DNA from: Cylindrodendrum hubeiense
Lineage: Eukaryota > Ascomycota > Sordariomycetes > Hypocreales > Nectriaceae
Length of the DNA stretch: 64,000 nucleotides
Direction: 5' to 3'
Assembly (NCBI GenBank): GCA_014621425.1
Contig: JAANBB010000004.1
Coordinates: 1-64,000, forward strand
Shown here one piece after another: positions 33,631 through 45,717 of the stretch (positions within the stretch are counted from its first letter, which is position 1; each line of letters begins with the position of its first letter). The translations under genes were made by a program, and so were the position numbers. The notes beneath the pieces were generated by a model that worked only from the letters and a program-made list of their open reading frames with translations, did no database searches and was not told where the DNA came from.

Positions 33631-35659
33631 CTTGATGAATGTTAGGAATATTCTTTGGATTGGGGAGAGAATGTGTGACTGATCTGATAGAAAAGATTGC
33701 AAAGATGCCGGTTTTTATATCTTATTAGGCCAAAATGCAATGAGCGGAAAGTTTGGTACAATGTACAATGCCGTTGCACTGCTGATCTTCTCCACAGAGA
33801 TGGAGGGGCTTGCTCTCGAGACTGGTGGGCGTTCCCGGAGTCTGCCACGCACGCAACAAGTCTTCGCGGCACGCATCAGACTAGAACGTCAATGCCCGGG
33901 AAAGTTTGATCTAGATTACGAAGCTGATGGAGCTGAAGTGGTATGTGGCTGGCTGTATTCCCTTGCAATGCCTAGCCGTGATCAATTCCTTAGTGCCGAA
34001 ACTCGCCAGTCCTGAATATTGACTTCAGCTGGATATTGAGCGCCTACGCTTTTCCTATTCAATAGCCAAGTGAAACACAGCCAGCCACCTTTGACACTGT
34101 CATTGTCACAGGTCTAGGGACAGGATACTTCAGGCACCCCGGGTGGTCATGTTATTATTGACACCCCATCTTTAGATAGAGTCCACAAGACCCCAAATAG
34201 GCTGTGATATCCGAATATGTAGACCCCTCCCCCGCGTAGTAGGGATTCGCCTGTGAATAGCTAGCTGCAATGAGGTCAGGGAATTCATCTAGTTATCTTT
34301 TGTCAATACATATGTATGAAGATTAACCCTTGAAATATTGTTAGCTCGCCCCGCTAAGACAGAGGGGTCAATGTGGACACAGTAATGGCGTTTCTATATA
34401 CGAAATTTAGTTTACACTATATCCATGTAAATTATATGTAACTGTTAGATAAAAGCTGTTCTAATATTACAGTCTACGGGTGACTCTTTTTCATGCAAAT
34501 AGCACGGTTAGTAAATCCAACAGTAATGTAAGATGGAAATGCTCACTACATGGTGTTCTTCTAACACACTGTTAGATTGAGACTGGATTTGTACGATTCC
34601 TTGGTATATCGATACCCTAGTCTTAGTTGGAGGGGGCGTGAGATTGAGATAAGAACCCCGCATAGAAAATAGGGGCTTAGGGGCTTGGGGCCCTCAAGGA
34701 TCAATACAATCATCATCTTTGGCATCCACACTATTGAACACTAAGACCCCTGATCGAATGTTCCGTACGCTATCCAACCCACATCACAAAGTGTACATAC
34801 TACGTCTGCAAAAGCCCCCTGACCTCGGTGTGGAGATTTTCAAGCGCTAACCTCCTTAGTGCACACATCAGGCTTCACCGATACATGTTCACGCCCGTGC
34901 GCTGCTGGATGCTCCTAACAATCACCGATGCTTGTACAGGAGGCCACAAGGGTAAATAATGTTAGCTGTATAAGTCTTGTATAAATACTCCATATTTACT
35001 CCCTAGAGAGGCTCTGATAGAGCTAATAATGGCGAAAGAGGGCTTCTATTTGCTAGTCAACCTGCAGAACATGTAATGCTCAATGTGCACACATATAGCA
35101 GTACAGATATATCAGTGAGATTATACCGCAAAGTCTTGTACCAATGCAATGCGAACCGTAAACAGTTAACATTCTTTAACCTTGCGACCTGTATCATAGA
35201 GGTATTTTTAGGAGCGGCACCGTCCGCCCGCTAGGCTATTTAGATCCGGAAGAAAATTCCAGCCAGTGATTGAGCCGTAGTGCTATCCCAATTCAGCAAC
35301 CAGGTAAGGTCCAGCCAGCCACCTTTGTAGAACACGGTAAGTGCAGATATCAGGGTTCCAATAGTTCCTAGACTAGTCATTTGCCCTCACATCGTTCGTT
35401 TTGAAACCTGGCAATGGCTTAGTGACCAGAGCTGAATGTCCTAATGGGAGTTTCAATTTGTCGTCTGACTGCCTCTGGACCATTCTAGACAATGAGGGGT
35501 TTCGTTTGACATGATACGAGCTTCGGGGAGTCGTAAATAATTGAAGCACGTGCAAGTGATTGATTCTATAAAGGTAAAGGTGTCTGGATCCTTTGAGGAT
35601 GGAGAAGCTTCCAAGCGTACAGTTGCTCAACTACCCACGCAGTCTTTAAAACACTCAAG
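33631..35659. promoter_or_regulatory. 2-kb divergent promoter with a repeated 16-base word
   Basis: This AT-rich region separates two divergent genes. The exact word CAGCCAGCCACCTTTG occurs at 34078-34093, about 450 bases upstream of the 623-residue gene, and at 35312-35327, about 330 bases upstream of the 1126-residue gene. No supported reading frame was found. The centre (34300-35200) has short AT-rich repeats that may be old transposon DNA. Confidence 0.5.
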
Positions 35660-38600
35660 ATGGCTTCTCTCAATTATGACTATGAGTTGATGACCAACTA
35701 CATCGAGGCGGCCAATGTGCCTGCCGCTTCGCATATGTCCATGTGTCTTCATGACAACGGGCAGCCTGTTGTGTTTGCTCTGAGCGATCATGACATACCC
35801 AAGTTACAAGCAATCTACGTGGGCATTTTCCTCAAATGTTGTCGGTTGCATGCTGACGCTCTTGCAGGTCAATGGAGACGGACGCAGGGTTCTGGTAGAT
35901 GTTGGCTCTGCCCTTGGCGTCGCAAACACGACAAAGATCCAAGCGTTTGATGTTCAGCAAAGTCAAGATCTCTCGGTCTTCCTCGTTTTTGCAGCTCAGA
36001 TTGATCAGCAGACATCCACTGTCTGGATCGTCAAGCCATTCAAGTTCGGTGACGAGATATCCTGGGAGGCACAACAAAGCAAGGCCGTTGGACAGGTGCA
36101 TCAAATTCGAGTAGTAAGTGTACAAGTCTTATTTGCCTACTCTACGTAGCTTACTTGTTCATAGGGACCTCCACCATCGCGTGGCTCGACATTTCCTCCC
36201 GTGTACTTGATGCATCAGCCATTGCACCGTACGGCTAGTAACAGCGACCTATCACGTCTTCAAGTAACGACAAGTGCGGGCATTATTGTGCACAAGGACG
36301 TGTCGTTGCCAGTTAACGTTCAAAAGATTATTGATATTGCCCCTGCTTACGGTGGTGTCTTTGGACATGGGTACGGAGCAAACAATATCCGAAATAGCGC
36401 ACCAGCTAACCCACGACTCCAGCATTATTTTCCTCAGCGAACTCAATGGTCAAAAGTAAGCATCTATCAATGCCAATATTCAACCTCTAACAGACATCAG
36501 AGTAATCCATGCCAAGTATGGACGCCCAGGTGACGAGCCAGGGGATCCCTTCAAATGGGCCGAGTACAAATTGCAATGCCCCATTGGTGCCACGTCTATC
36601 GAAACCTTCCCTGATCCACGCGATAAGGAGAAACGATCAAGCCTTATGGTGGCCTGCCCTAAAGGCTTGTACCTGCTGGATGCCAAGAACATCACTGGTC
36701 ATGTTCAAGGACCTGGAGCAATGGTGGGTGCGAGCGACGTCTTGTCAGGTGCCCAAGGCCTTCAGATCTCCCTAGAGGGAAAGAATATGTCTATCTGGGT
36801 CATCAACGGGTCCGGTGAGCTCACCTTTACGACACTCAACCTGGATTTGCCGCAAGATGCTCGGTCTGCCCCCTTGCTGCCAGGCCAGAAGTCTACCGCG
36901 TTCGCTACACTTCTTTCCAGGGTTAATTCCGAGGGCGACCTACAGACCCTAGTCATATCCAACGACGACCACGGAAACCTCATGCTTCTTGAGCAGAGTG
37001 TGAAAACAGGTGTATGGCGTCAGCAGCCCTTTTACGTGGAAAGCGATGGTGTGCTCAAGCCAATCGAAAGCTACACATTTTCGATCACTGCATCTCAGAG
37101 CCCAAAGATGCCACTCATCCAGGGCGAGATGCTTGTAACTTCAACATCCCCTCAATCCATCACTGCGAATGGAAGGATTGTCTCTATTGACTCAGTGGGC
37201 ACTTGGTGCTCAACAGATCTGTCTGGAGAGCTTGCACTCATAGTACCTACACAAGGGACAACTGGCCAGCCGATCATTATTGTTGGCATGCGCACGCAGC
37301 AAGGGGAAAAACTGGACTTCAAACCTGTTCAAATGGATCCCAGTCGCAAGGTTATTGATGAAATGAAGAAGCTGTCGTCCAAAGAGGCTCTGGAAAACGC
37401 CAAGACCAAGGATGGCAAGTCGCTTTGGGAGGGCTCAGAGAAGCCCGAGGGTAAGACGTTGGAACAAGCCGCAAAATGTTTTGCTGCGATATCCGATGCC
37501 CACGAAACACTACCCAGGGACGGATCTAAAGTCGAGGTTGTCGCTCAGCCTTCTGACCAACTGCAGCAAACTACCGGGGACTGGTTCTTGGATGCCTTTT
37601 ATTGGCTGAAGCGGAAGATTCACGACGTGAAGGACTGGGTTGTCAAAAAGATTGGTAAGTCTGGCTATCTGAAACTCAATTTGTCGCTAATGTTAGATCA
37701 ATTAGGCCAAGTGTGGACTTTTGTCTGCGAGATTGGGGGCAAGGTCATGCGATTCGTGCTTGATTGCATAGAGAAGGTCACTGAGGCCGCATCTTGGGTT
37801 GGTCTACATATCAAAGGTGCCTAAGTAGCCAGCTAACATCGTCACTAGGTATGGGAAAAGCTGAAGCTGGGCTGGAACAAGCTTGTCGAGTTTGTCGGGT
37901 TCTTTTTTAGCTGGCAAGACATCTTGGAGACCAAGGAGACTATCAAAGGCCTCATGAACGCAGGTCTCGACTATGTCGCAGATGGCGTTGAGGGGTTCAA
38001 CAGTGAAATTGAAGGGTGAGTTGATTATTTTTCTCAGTATGGGAGTTTAATGCTGATCGTCGGACTCCAGATTCTTTCTCGATCTGCAATCCAGCATCCC
38101 AGGCTTGACGGACAAAGCCAAGGCCAAAATCGAATCGAGTAGATTGAATCAAGCCACCAAGGCAGACGAGAAGAAAGCAAAGGATGTTGGGTCTAACACT
38201 CAAAGCAAGTGGGTGGGGGAGCGCATGAAAAACGGTGGCTCCATGACGGCAGCCTCTGGGTCTACTGAGCTCGGAGATGCAGCAGCCATTGACATGTGGA
38301 ACGACCGGGTTGTTCCTCTCGTCGATAGCTTCATTGCACTCGCAGAAGATCTGGGGAAAGACCTGGCGGAGTTGTTCCAAGACTCGGACATGTCCATAGG
38401 CGACATGTTTTCCAAGCTTGGTTCCAACTTACTTGTCAACACGCTTGATATCATTAAGAAACTTATCCAGGCCCTGGTCTCGGTGGTGGCCAAGCTGGTT
38501 GTGGCCATCAAGAGTTTTGGGAATGCTCAGTTGAGCTCTGGCTTCCTGAACACTCTATACAGATGGATCACCCGAGGCAGCGATCTCACACTTTTCGATG

Positions 38601-39394
38601 CTATCGCCCTTCTCATCGCCATTCCTTCGACGCAAATAATCAAGATTGTCACAGGAGCAAAGCCACCAAGCCTGGGGCTGATTGACAAGAACCTCTTCGA
38701 GACAATGATCTCATCTGAAGACAAGCCATCGTCCGAAATCACAGTGGCCTCAAAGCAGCAAAAGAAGGATGTGACGACCATTCTTCTTGGGTGTGGATGC
38801 GGTGCTGCGTGCATCAAGCTGGTCGTCAACGATATAAAGTTCTTATACAAAACCGTCACGCAGGGTTTGTCCGTCGCAGTAGGTGATCTTTCGCCTGGTG
38901 CCATCATGGAGCTTTTTGGCATGGGTGTCGATGCATTTGCTATCTTTGAGGCAATCATGGACCCGCCAACAGCGGACACTCCAGGCGCAGAGTTGATCAA
39001 AGCCGCGACATACATCAAGATGTTCAGGTTTGGTGCAAACGCATTGTACATGATGGCGCAGAAGCTTGGCAAGGAGGACCCAGCGCTGGATCAAGTCATG
39101 TTGGTCCTTGATCTCCTTACAGCCCTTGCCAATTTTGGCCTTTACAACGTCATCTACATCATGGAGTTGGATGATCCAAACCGAGAGGGATATGATGAAG
39201 ACCAGATTTTGGCTAATGGGGCTGATAACTTCTTGGAGGCTCTCTCAGCTATCGGCTACTTCACTGCTTTTACATTCAACAAATCAGAGCCAGTGACCAC
39301 CACAGTGGGATTGGCCTGCATGAAGTACGCGGCAATTGGGGCAATTATGACAAAAGGAGTAAACTTCAAGATTGAGTACAAGAAGGAGGCTTGA
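35660..39394 (+). CDS. Large unknown protein: beta-rich N-half, helical C-half
   Basis: Eight exons (35660-35818, 35868-36113, 36165-36370, 36423-36455, 36501-37654, 37706-37797, 37849-38015, 38071-39394) give 1126 residues. I do not recognise the family. Residues ~20-560 are beta-rich with repeats of the kind seen in propellers or lectins (VFLVFAAQ, SLMVACPKGLYLLDA, QTLVISNDDHGNLMLLEQ, TGQPIIIVGMRTQ). Residues ~600-1100 are helical and include amphipathic or hydrophobic stretches (DIIKKLIQALVSVVAKLVVAIKSF split by Lys; LFDAIALLIAIPSTQIIKIV; TILLGCGCGAACIKLVV) that could touch membranes. No signal peptide. The 51-base intron 37655-37705 keeps the frame open if retained, and exon 4 has two possible acceptors 15 bases apart. 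It shares a promoter with the TULIP-like gene and lies near the PLC-like gene. Confidence 0.8.
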
Positions 39395-40223
39395 GGAGGC
39401 TGGTATATATTATAGGCTATTAACAGCTGCTTGGCTATCAGGCTACACCTACTGGAAACTGCACTCTGGTGGAGTTCTGAGTGTCTAATATCTGTTGGTA
39501 TGCACTAGTCGTGTCTTGTGAAGGCCCCTGGTGGGGTCACCCGTTGACTCTGGAAGGCGCAGAAGCACTGTGAATTACGTACTGAATTGAGTAGCACCTC
39601 ATCGCTTCCATCTCCAGGCCGTGTGCCCTGCTGCAGCGCTACGCCCACGTCGCCCAGTTCCACAATGCATATCCACAAGCCAGAATGAGCCGGTCCTGCC
39701 ACAATACTCTATTCTGCATCATCAGACCAATTTTTAAACTCATTTGAAATGGCGGTTGATAGGTATATTTCACTGTTGCGAGAGTTTTCCAATCACTAAC
39801 CGGCCTCATCGTGGATGCTGTGCGCTCAATTGTATCGTTGCTCGAGAATCGATTGAGCTCCGATCATCGGAGATCAGTAATCCCGAGGGCCATGTGATAC
39901 TCCAAGACGAACAGATTCGATTTCACGTGCGGATGGTAAGCGCTAATTCTGGAATGGTGCTGTCGGTAGAACAGCCCGAGTATCGATACTTCAACATGCC
40001 CATCTTGATTCCAGCAACTATCAAAGCGCCAACTGGACGGAGACGGATGATTAAAAATGTGTGAAATGAGACGCCACGTGGGAACTATGCAAAAAGATTC
40101 TGGGTAACAGAAATTGTATTCGCCACTAGTAGGGCATGATCATCCAAGTGAGATGAAGAAGTCTAAGTCTAAGTTGTTTTGTTTTGTACAGGAGGAAGAA
40201 AGTCCAAAGCCAGTTGAGTATAT
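39395..40223. other. Intergenic between convergent genes
   Basis: 3' flanks of the 1126-residue gene and the phiA-like gene. An open frame 39744-40064 plus has no family features. No repeat or RNA gene seen. Confidence 0.6.
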
Positions 40224-40906
40224 CTACTCGGTGTACAGGCAGGCGTTGGGGTCAGTGTTCTCGACAGCACGAGCAGAGAATCCCAGGCATCCCGAGTTTC
40301 CGGCGGGCTGGTCAACTCCGGCGTTGACCCAAACGCTCCACGAATCCTGGATGCTGTTGGGGCAGGCGAGGAAGCCCGCACCATCGAGGTTCAGGTTGCC
40401 GGCATCATCAAGACCCCAGCCGGTGAGCTCGGCGTTGCGAGGAGGGGGCTGGGCTCCGGTGACGTAGCCGAACTTGCCTTGGCCTGTAGATGCATGGTTA
40501 GCTAGAGTTCAGTGTCGGGCCCATGCGATCCTCATTTAAATAAAAGAGTTCGTGGACTGTAGAGATGTGACATACCCATTCCGGAACGGTCGGCATAGAG
40601 CTGCTGAGGGGGGTTGCTGTTGGAGTACAGGTACAGGCCGCCCTCGCTCAGGTAGAAAGTGGCGGCGCCATCTGAGGTGGTATCGCAGGTGGCGTTGTTG
40701 TTGGGCAGCTGGAGGAAGACGCTGCCAAGAGCGGCGTTGAACTCGTTGAAATGGATGTCGCTGGCAGATCGCAGCGTCAAGATGTTGAAGGCCGAAGGGG
40801 TGGCCGCGGGAGTGGGGGTTGCGGTGGGAGTAGGAGAAGCCTGGGGCAGGGCGGAGGCGAGGCCAACGGCGGCCAGCTGGCTAACGAGGATGTTCTTGAT
40901 CTGCAT
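40224..40906 (-). CDS. phiA: PhiA-like secreted cell wall protein (IgE-binding protein family)
   Basis: Two exons (40576-40906, 40224-40483) give 196 residues. It starts with a signal peptide MQIKNILVSQLAAVGLASALP, then a Pro/Thr/Ala spacer (SPTPTATPTPAATPS) and the conserved domain FNILTLRSASDIHFNEFNAALGS..., LYLYSNSNPPQQLYADRSGMGQGKFGYV, ending CPNSIQDSWSVWVNAG and GCLGFSARAV. This matches the mould cell-wall protein PhiA, needed for phialide and conidium development in Aspergillus, often annotated as IgE-binding protein. Two Cys pairs in the second half may form disulfides. The symbol is by family resemblance; orthology is not proven. Confidence 0.88.
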
Positions 40907-43900
40907 GGTGGATGGTGTTGGGGTGTGGAAGTTGGCTTTGTTGTTGAAGATGTTGGGGTGTGAAGGTTGACTTTGTTGTTGATGGATGGTGAGTTGAGGT
41001 TGGATTATTGGAAAGTAAACCGACTTCCGCCACCGTCTTAAATACCAACATCGAGGCGAAGCGACCCAGGTCCGGCTGTTGATCATCTCGTAACATTGGC
41101 GGCAGCGGACCCAATTGACATCATGTTTCCCAGTTTTGGTTAGATTAAGGGCAATACGAGAACAGACCCCCCTCTGCCGGCTTGGCGGCGCAGGGCTCCG
41201 CCTATGATGCCGATGCAGCGCATTTATCCCACCGCCACATCGTGTTTACTGCCGATCGTTCTGCGGCTGAGACCCTTTGGCGGCTGCCATCCGATGTTAT
41301 TCTCCGAATGAGAGACACAAAAACGGTTGATTCACGATTCAAGACGCCACAAACATTCGACTACTTCGCACACATCGGATGAGTCAAAAATGCTTTTTGA
41401 GACGAATCCACATGCAGACGGCACAGCTGCACGTCTGAAACAACCCCCCATCGTTTATGTCCGATGGCCATTGCCGCTCATTCCACACTGCCGATCGGAA
41501 TTCTTTATTTAGCGACCCACGGGTCATTCAACGTCGCTTGAGTTCTATACGAGCATTTAGGTTTGGGACAGCACAGACGTGTCAAACATGTCCATGCAAG
41601 GAAATGGCCTTTTTCCCCATCGTCAAAGCACCGCCCTGTCTCAAGTACATTGAAGCCGTGCGAGGTTGGGATCTGCAACTCAATCCTCCACTTTGTTTGC
41701 AACGTAGGAGCGCATTGAATTTCGTCCCAATGTGATCACCACCACCTTGACCAGCTTTGCCACCTCGCTTTCGGTCAGCGGAGAGCGATTCCGCCTCAAC
41801 TTTGAAGTTGCTCGTCAGGCGACACGCTTAGAGATAGACCCATTATATGACATCATCCTCCACTATCCTCCACTAGTGATTTCATCCGACTCCCGGGACC
41901 CGTCCGAAGCCCGCGAGGCTCCGTCACTTCCCCGCATATCTGTACAAGCGCTAAAAATCGAGATCTTATGTATTGCGGTGCTGCAATTGCTTCGATGACC
42001 AGATGCAACAAGGCCCTCGGCCCCTCCAATTAATCTTGGCGGGCTAGGAATCATTGTGGGCCCATAGCACAGCGCTTGACCGCTTATTGTCCCTTCTCTC
42101 GCATGATCGTGTCGACCAAAACCCATTGAAACTCGGTCTTCCGTCGTATAAGAATTCTTCGGGGTGGCAAGGTTACATTAACAATTGCTCCCAAAAATAG
42201 GGGTTGTGCAATTCATCGGGAATAGCGACGGGGCACAGCAATTGGGTTTCACATAAATCAATCACAATTTAAGTGCAATTAATGCCTTACTATGTTGAGA
42301 ATAAACAATGTTCTGTTTTGTTCTTCAGAGAGTAAGTTACCCTGTGCACAAACGCCGACGCCTTATTCTTGTCATTACGGAATAGCCCCCCGGAGAATAT
42401 TGGCTGCCTCCACCCCAGTAGCTGCCAGGACAGGATATAGTACGAGGGATCCACATCGGTTACCAGAACCGTCACTGTATGCACTAGGATCGGCTACAGA
42501 AATACGTGCAAACCCGTCATCTATTACGTTTTTGATTCGCTTCAGATCTACCGAGGTGTCAATTGTGGAGGCGGCCGTGCTCCACCAAGGGATGTTTCGG
42601 TATCCGAGGGAACCGAGACCGCAACCGCCAGCTTTCTTTCTTTTGACCTAGCTGCCATGACGGTTGAGGAGAACCGGATAGCGATAGAGAAATCAACTGG
42701 TCAGTGGTGGTTGAAAAGCCAACAACGACTGAGGCGGTGGCAACGGTATCATTCATCCAAACTGCACCCGCGACTATTCCCACGGCAAACCACTATGGGC
42801 TCCAGATCACATTCAATCTCTCGAGATGTAACCTTGAGCAATAGCCGAAAACAAGAAACGCCTTTAATTACTACGTCGAGCCTTGAGGCTAGAGCATCCC
42901 CCCCTGCCGAACTGTCACAAGCAGGAGAAATCCAGGCTATATGTAATTTAGATATGGCCAATATCAACCTCAAGTTGGCTCATGGAGCTGTTTAAGAGTG
43001 ATTCGTTTAATCTACCTTTGATTCTGAGCTAATTGGATCCCGTAACGGGTGGGTTGGGCCACTCGACATCCCGTAGCCTGTGACCAACCTCGCCTCCTCT
43101 GCAGTCTCTGGATACCGCTTGGGCGAATACTTAAAACAAGAAACTTCTTGCAACACAGTCTATATAAAGGTTGTCATTCTGATATATACTCCGAGTATCC
43201 AATTAAATTATCGCCATGAATATGATGAACTTGTCTTCCCACGATTCCCCATGCGCAGCCTGCAGAATTATCTGCGTGACGGTGTTGTTCAAATAGTTGC
43301 AATGTCATGGAATTCCTGGTCGTTGAATTTCTCGTGCCTCATTTCGCTCCAGATCTCGACAGGGTTCTTTGAGAAATCAGGGTTGAGCTCCCAGAGGAGA
43401 CCCTGATTTGCCTCTTTGAGGCGGTCTGGAAATGGGCAGGCTGGAAAATTCTTGACCATTTGTAGCGGGTAATCGTGGATGCAGGTGCCGGTAGGGAGTC
43501 GCATCTGCCTGGCTAGCCTGTTCAATCGCCCATAGCCTCCCTTTGCAGATTATGCAGCATGACGGAGTTTATTGCATCAAAAATACGGCGTATGTTGAGA
43601 TGGATTTGCTTCGGGGTTCTCGATTATTTTTAATGTGCCGGGGTCATTAGTGTCACAGAACGTGAGGGTTTGAGAGGATACCTTATGCAAGTAAGCTTAA
43701 TGATATATTCTGACAGTCGTTGAACCCGGAGCCGTAAGGACCCCGGCACACGTGACTGTATCAATATTGATGCCCAAGGATGACGAGCCTGAAGCGCATG
43801 ATCTGACTTTCCGCATCAATATTGTTGGCATTGAGTGCCCATTTCGTTCTTCGACCGCATACCCACTAGAATAGCTCCTGATCCTGCACTCATCGTCCTC

Positions 43901-43962
43901 CAAGGAGTCCTGGAACTCAACTCACATCTTGAATCTTCCGTAACTGCCGAGGTATTGCCCAA
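40907..43962. other. 3-kb region without supported genes
   Basis: The left end is the phiA-like promoter, with a repeated TTGTTGTTGA/GTTGGGGTGTGAAG stretch near 40917-40985. From 41.2 to 43.9 kb there are open frames of 80-120 codons (42292-42651, 42657-42995 plus) with Thr/Pro/Arg-rich translations but no domain, no agreement between neighbours and no splice evidence. I see no gene I would defend here. Confidence 0.5.
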
Positions 43963-45717
43963 ATGGCCACAAATGATGACGCTAATACTTCTCTCCTCGA
44001 AATTGCCTGTGGCAAGTCTCTCGTCTCCCTCATGATCGACATTCAGGACACCCCACTAGCGCAAGACAAAAGGCTTTCTATCGTACGGCATCTCGAGTGT
44101 CTTAGCCCCGCTCTAAACCGGCCTGTTCTATCACTTCACTGGATCAACGCGATCGAAGATAGGGATTTTGTAGCCCTATCGTACACTTGGTATGCGTCTG
44201 AAGATGAAGACAAAGCGTCCGGCCGCTACAAAGTGCAAACAAGAGACGGATCGAACGAGTTTAAATCGCCTATTCGCGATCGCGTCCTAGATCGCATCAT
44301 TAAATACATGAGACGGTTTCAGCTGGAGAGTCTTTGGGTCGACAGGCACAGTATGAAACAGAAGGATTGCGGGCAGGCCCAGTGCAGGCACCAACCGTGC
44401 ATTGAAAAACGGGATGCTTTGCTAGCCATGGATCTTGTTTATCAGCTTAGCAATCATCCCGTCGCCTTAATTGTGAGGGTTGTCGAATCTAGATTCGAAT
44501 TGATGCTTTTGGCGAGAATCCTTCACGGTGAACTTGTTACTCAGCAGCGACAGTCACCGCGGTTTCAACTGTCTCAAACAACAAGTCGGCAAGACGCTAA
44601 TAGCGCACTTCTACTCCTACAAGACATCACAAACGACCGATGGTGGACGAGAACTTGGACCTTTCAGGAGAGCTATCGCGCAGGGACAGCCTTGGATCTC
44701 CTCATTCCTCACGCACCTGCATTGGAGAATCAAAAACGTTCTTGGTTTGGTGATATTTATGGTGACGTAACAGAAGAGCTTTGCATCAATGCCGCCGACT
44801 TTTCATATGAGGCTACACGCCTTTGTTTGGCTGTTCAGAAAACTCAGCCTCAAACCGCAACAGAGGCAAACGCGATCAGTCATATTCTCGCCACTGCTGG
44901 AAAGTACACTATTCTGTTGAAGGAGCACGAATCGATGTCTCCATCCATTATATCTGATATTGAAAACAGAAGTGTGGGTGATCCATGGGACCGACTCGCG
45001 GTCGTTGCCAATTGCTGCCAGTATCATGTGCGTTTTGACACTCAAGAGCTGAAATTGAGGGGACATAGCCTCAGTCTTTCAATGCTAGTCATGTCTCTTC
45101 TAAATGGCGAGATTCTCTACAATGACAGATCCCACGAGTCACCTTCGCAGATGACTGTATCGAAATATCTGAAGGCACAGTCCTTCAAAGGTTTCTATTC
45201 CCCCACGGATAGGCAAAGTCTCTCATTCAACAAAGGCTGCCGGTTTCCCAATGTTACTCTTATACCTGAAGGTATACTCACCGAGGGTCATCTATGGAAG
45301 CTTGGCAGGGCGATTAGCTGGGATGAGATTGATCAACAGGATGCATGGGTAGACAACCCAGATGGAAAACTATCGCTGCCAGAGCGTAAACGACTCATCC
45401 AATTCGCGAATACCTTGAGGGCTCTTGGATACACCCGTTTTTCATCTCGCGTTCACGAATACGTAGATCGCGATTCGGAGTGTGATCAAAGCGATTTTGA
45501 TGATGAGTCTTATTCTCAGAAATACATGAGGATGATGGCTTCGGAGCTGGTTAATGCAATCAATCGCCGCAAGACTCTTACGCTAGGAAGTCTCTGGAAT
45601 CCTTTTGATGATCCATCCGAGTACGATGATCCATACGAATACAGAGCTGTTTTCATTAGTGATGATGAAGAAGAGCAGTGGAGAGGGGAGGCAGGGATAG
45701 GCCCATTCAAATCCTAG
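43963..45717 (+). CDS. HET (heterokaryon incompatibility) domain protein
   Basis: A single open frame of 584 residues. HET motifs are DFVALSYTWYASEDEDKAS (block 1), ESLWVDRHSMKQKDC (block 2, where the usual Cys-Ile after LWVD-x-H is Ser-Met) and RWWTRTWTFQESYRAG (block 3). MDLVYQLSNHPVALIV is shared with a large group of fungal HET proteins. HET domains are TIR-like and trigger growth arrest or cell death when incompatible strains fuse. The C-terminal part (GHLWKLGRAISWDEID, AINRRKTLTLGSLWNP, YRAVFISDD) matches the group, but the frame then ends early (GPFKS) while the conserved tail continues in another frame (next feature). So the copy is probably frameshifted near 45690. Confidence 0.88.
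   Translation: MATNDDANTSLLEIACGKSLVSLMIDIQDTPLAQDKRLSIVRHLECLSPALNRPVLSLHWINAIEDRDFVALSYTWYASEDEDKASGRYKVQTRDGSNEFKSPIRDRVLDRIIKYMRRFQLESLWVDRHSMKQKDCGQAQCRHQPCIEKRDALLAMDLVYQLSNHPVALIVRVVESRFELMLLARILHGELVTQQRQSPRFQLSQTTSRQDANSALLLLQDITNDRWWTRTWTFQESYRAGTALDLLIPHAPALENQKRSWFGDIYGDVTEELCINAADFSYEATRLCLAVQKTQPQTATEANAISHILATAGKYTILLKEHESMSPSIISDIENRSVGDPWDRLAVVANCCQYHVRFDTQELKLRGHSLSLSMLVMSLLNGEILYNDRSHESPSQMTVSKYLKAQSFKGFYSPTDRQSLSFNKGCRFPNVTLIPEGILTEGHLWKLGRAISWDEIDQQDAWVDNPDGKLSLPERKRLIQFANTLRALGYTRFSSRVHEYVDRDSECDQSDFDDESYSQKYMRMMASELVNAINRRKTLTLGSLWNPFDDPSEYDDPYEYRAVFISDDEEEQWRGEAGIGPFKS

Noticed and set aside
34300..35200. Possible degraded retrotransposon in the divergent promoter
   Set aside because: AT-rich with short repeats, but no reverse transcriptase, integrase or terminal repeat sequence could be identified.
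42292..42995. Two adjacent plus-strand frames of 119 and 112 codons
   Set aside because: They are in different frames, no intron joins them sensibly and neither shows family features.
45602..45690. A 74-base intron joining the HET frames
   Set aside because: It would delete the YRAVFISDD segment that is conserved in the HET group and lacks a good branch site, so a frameshift is preferred.
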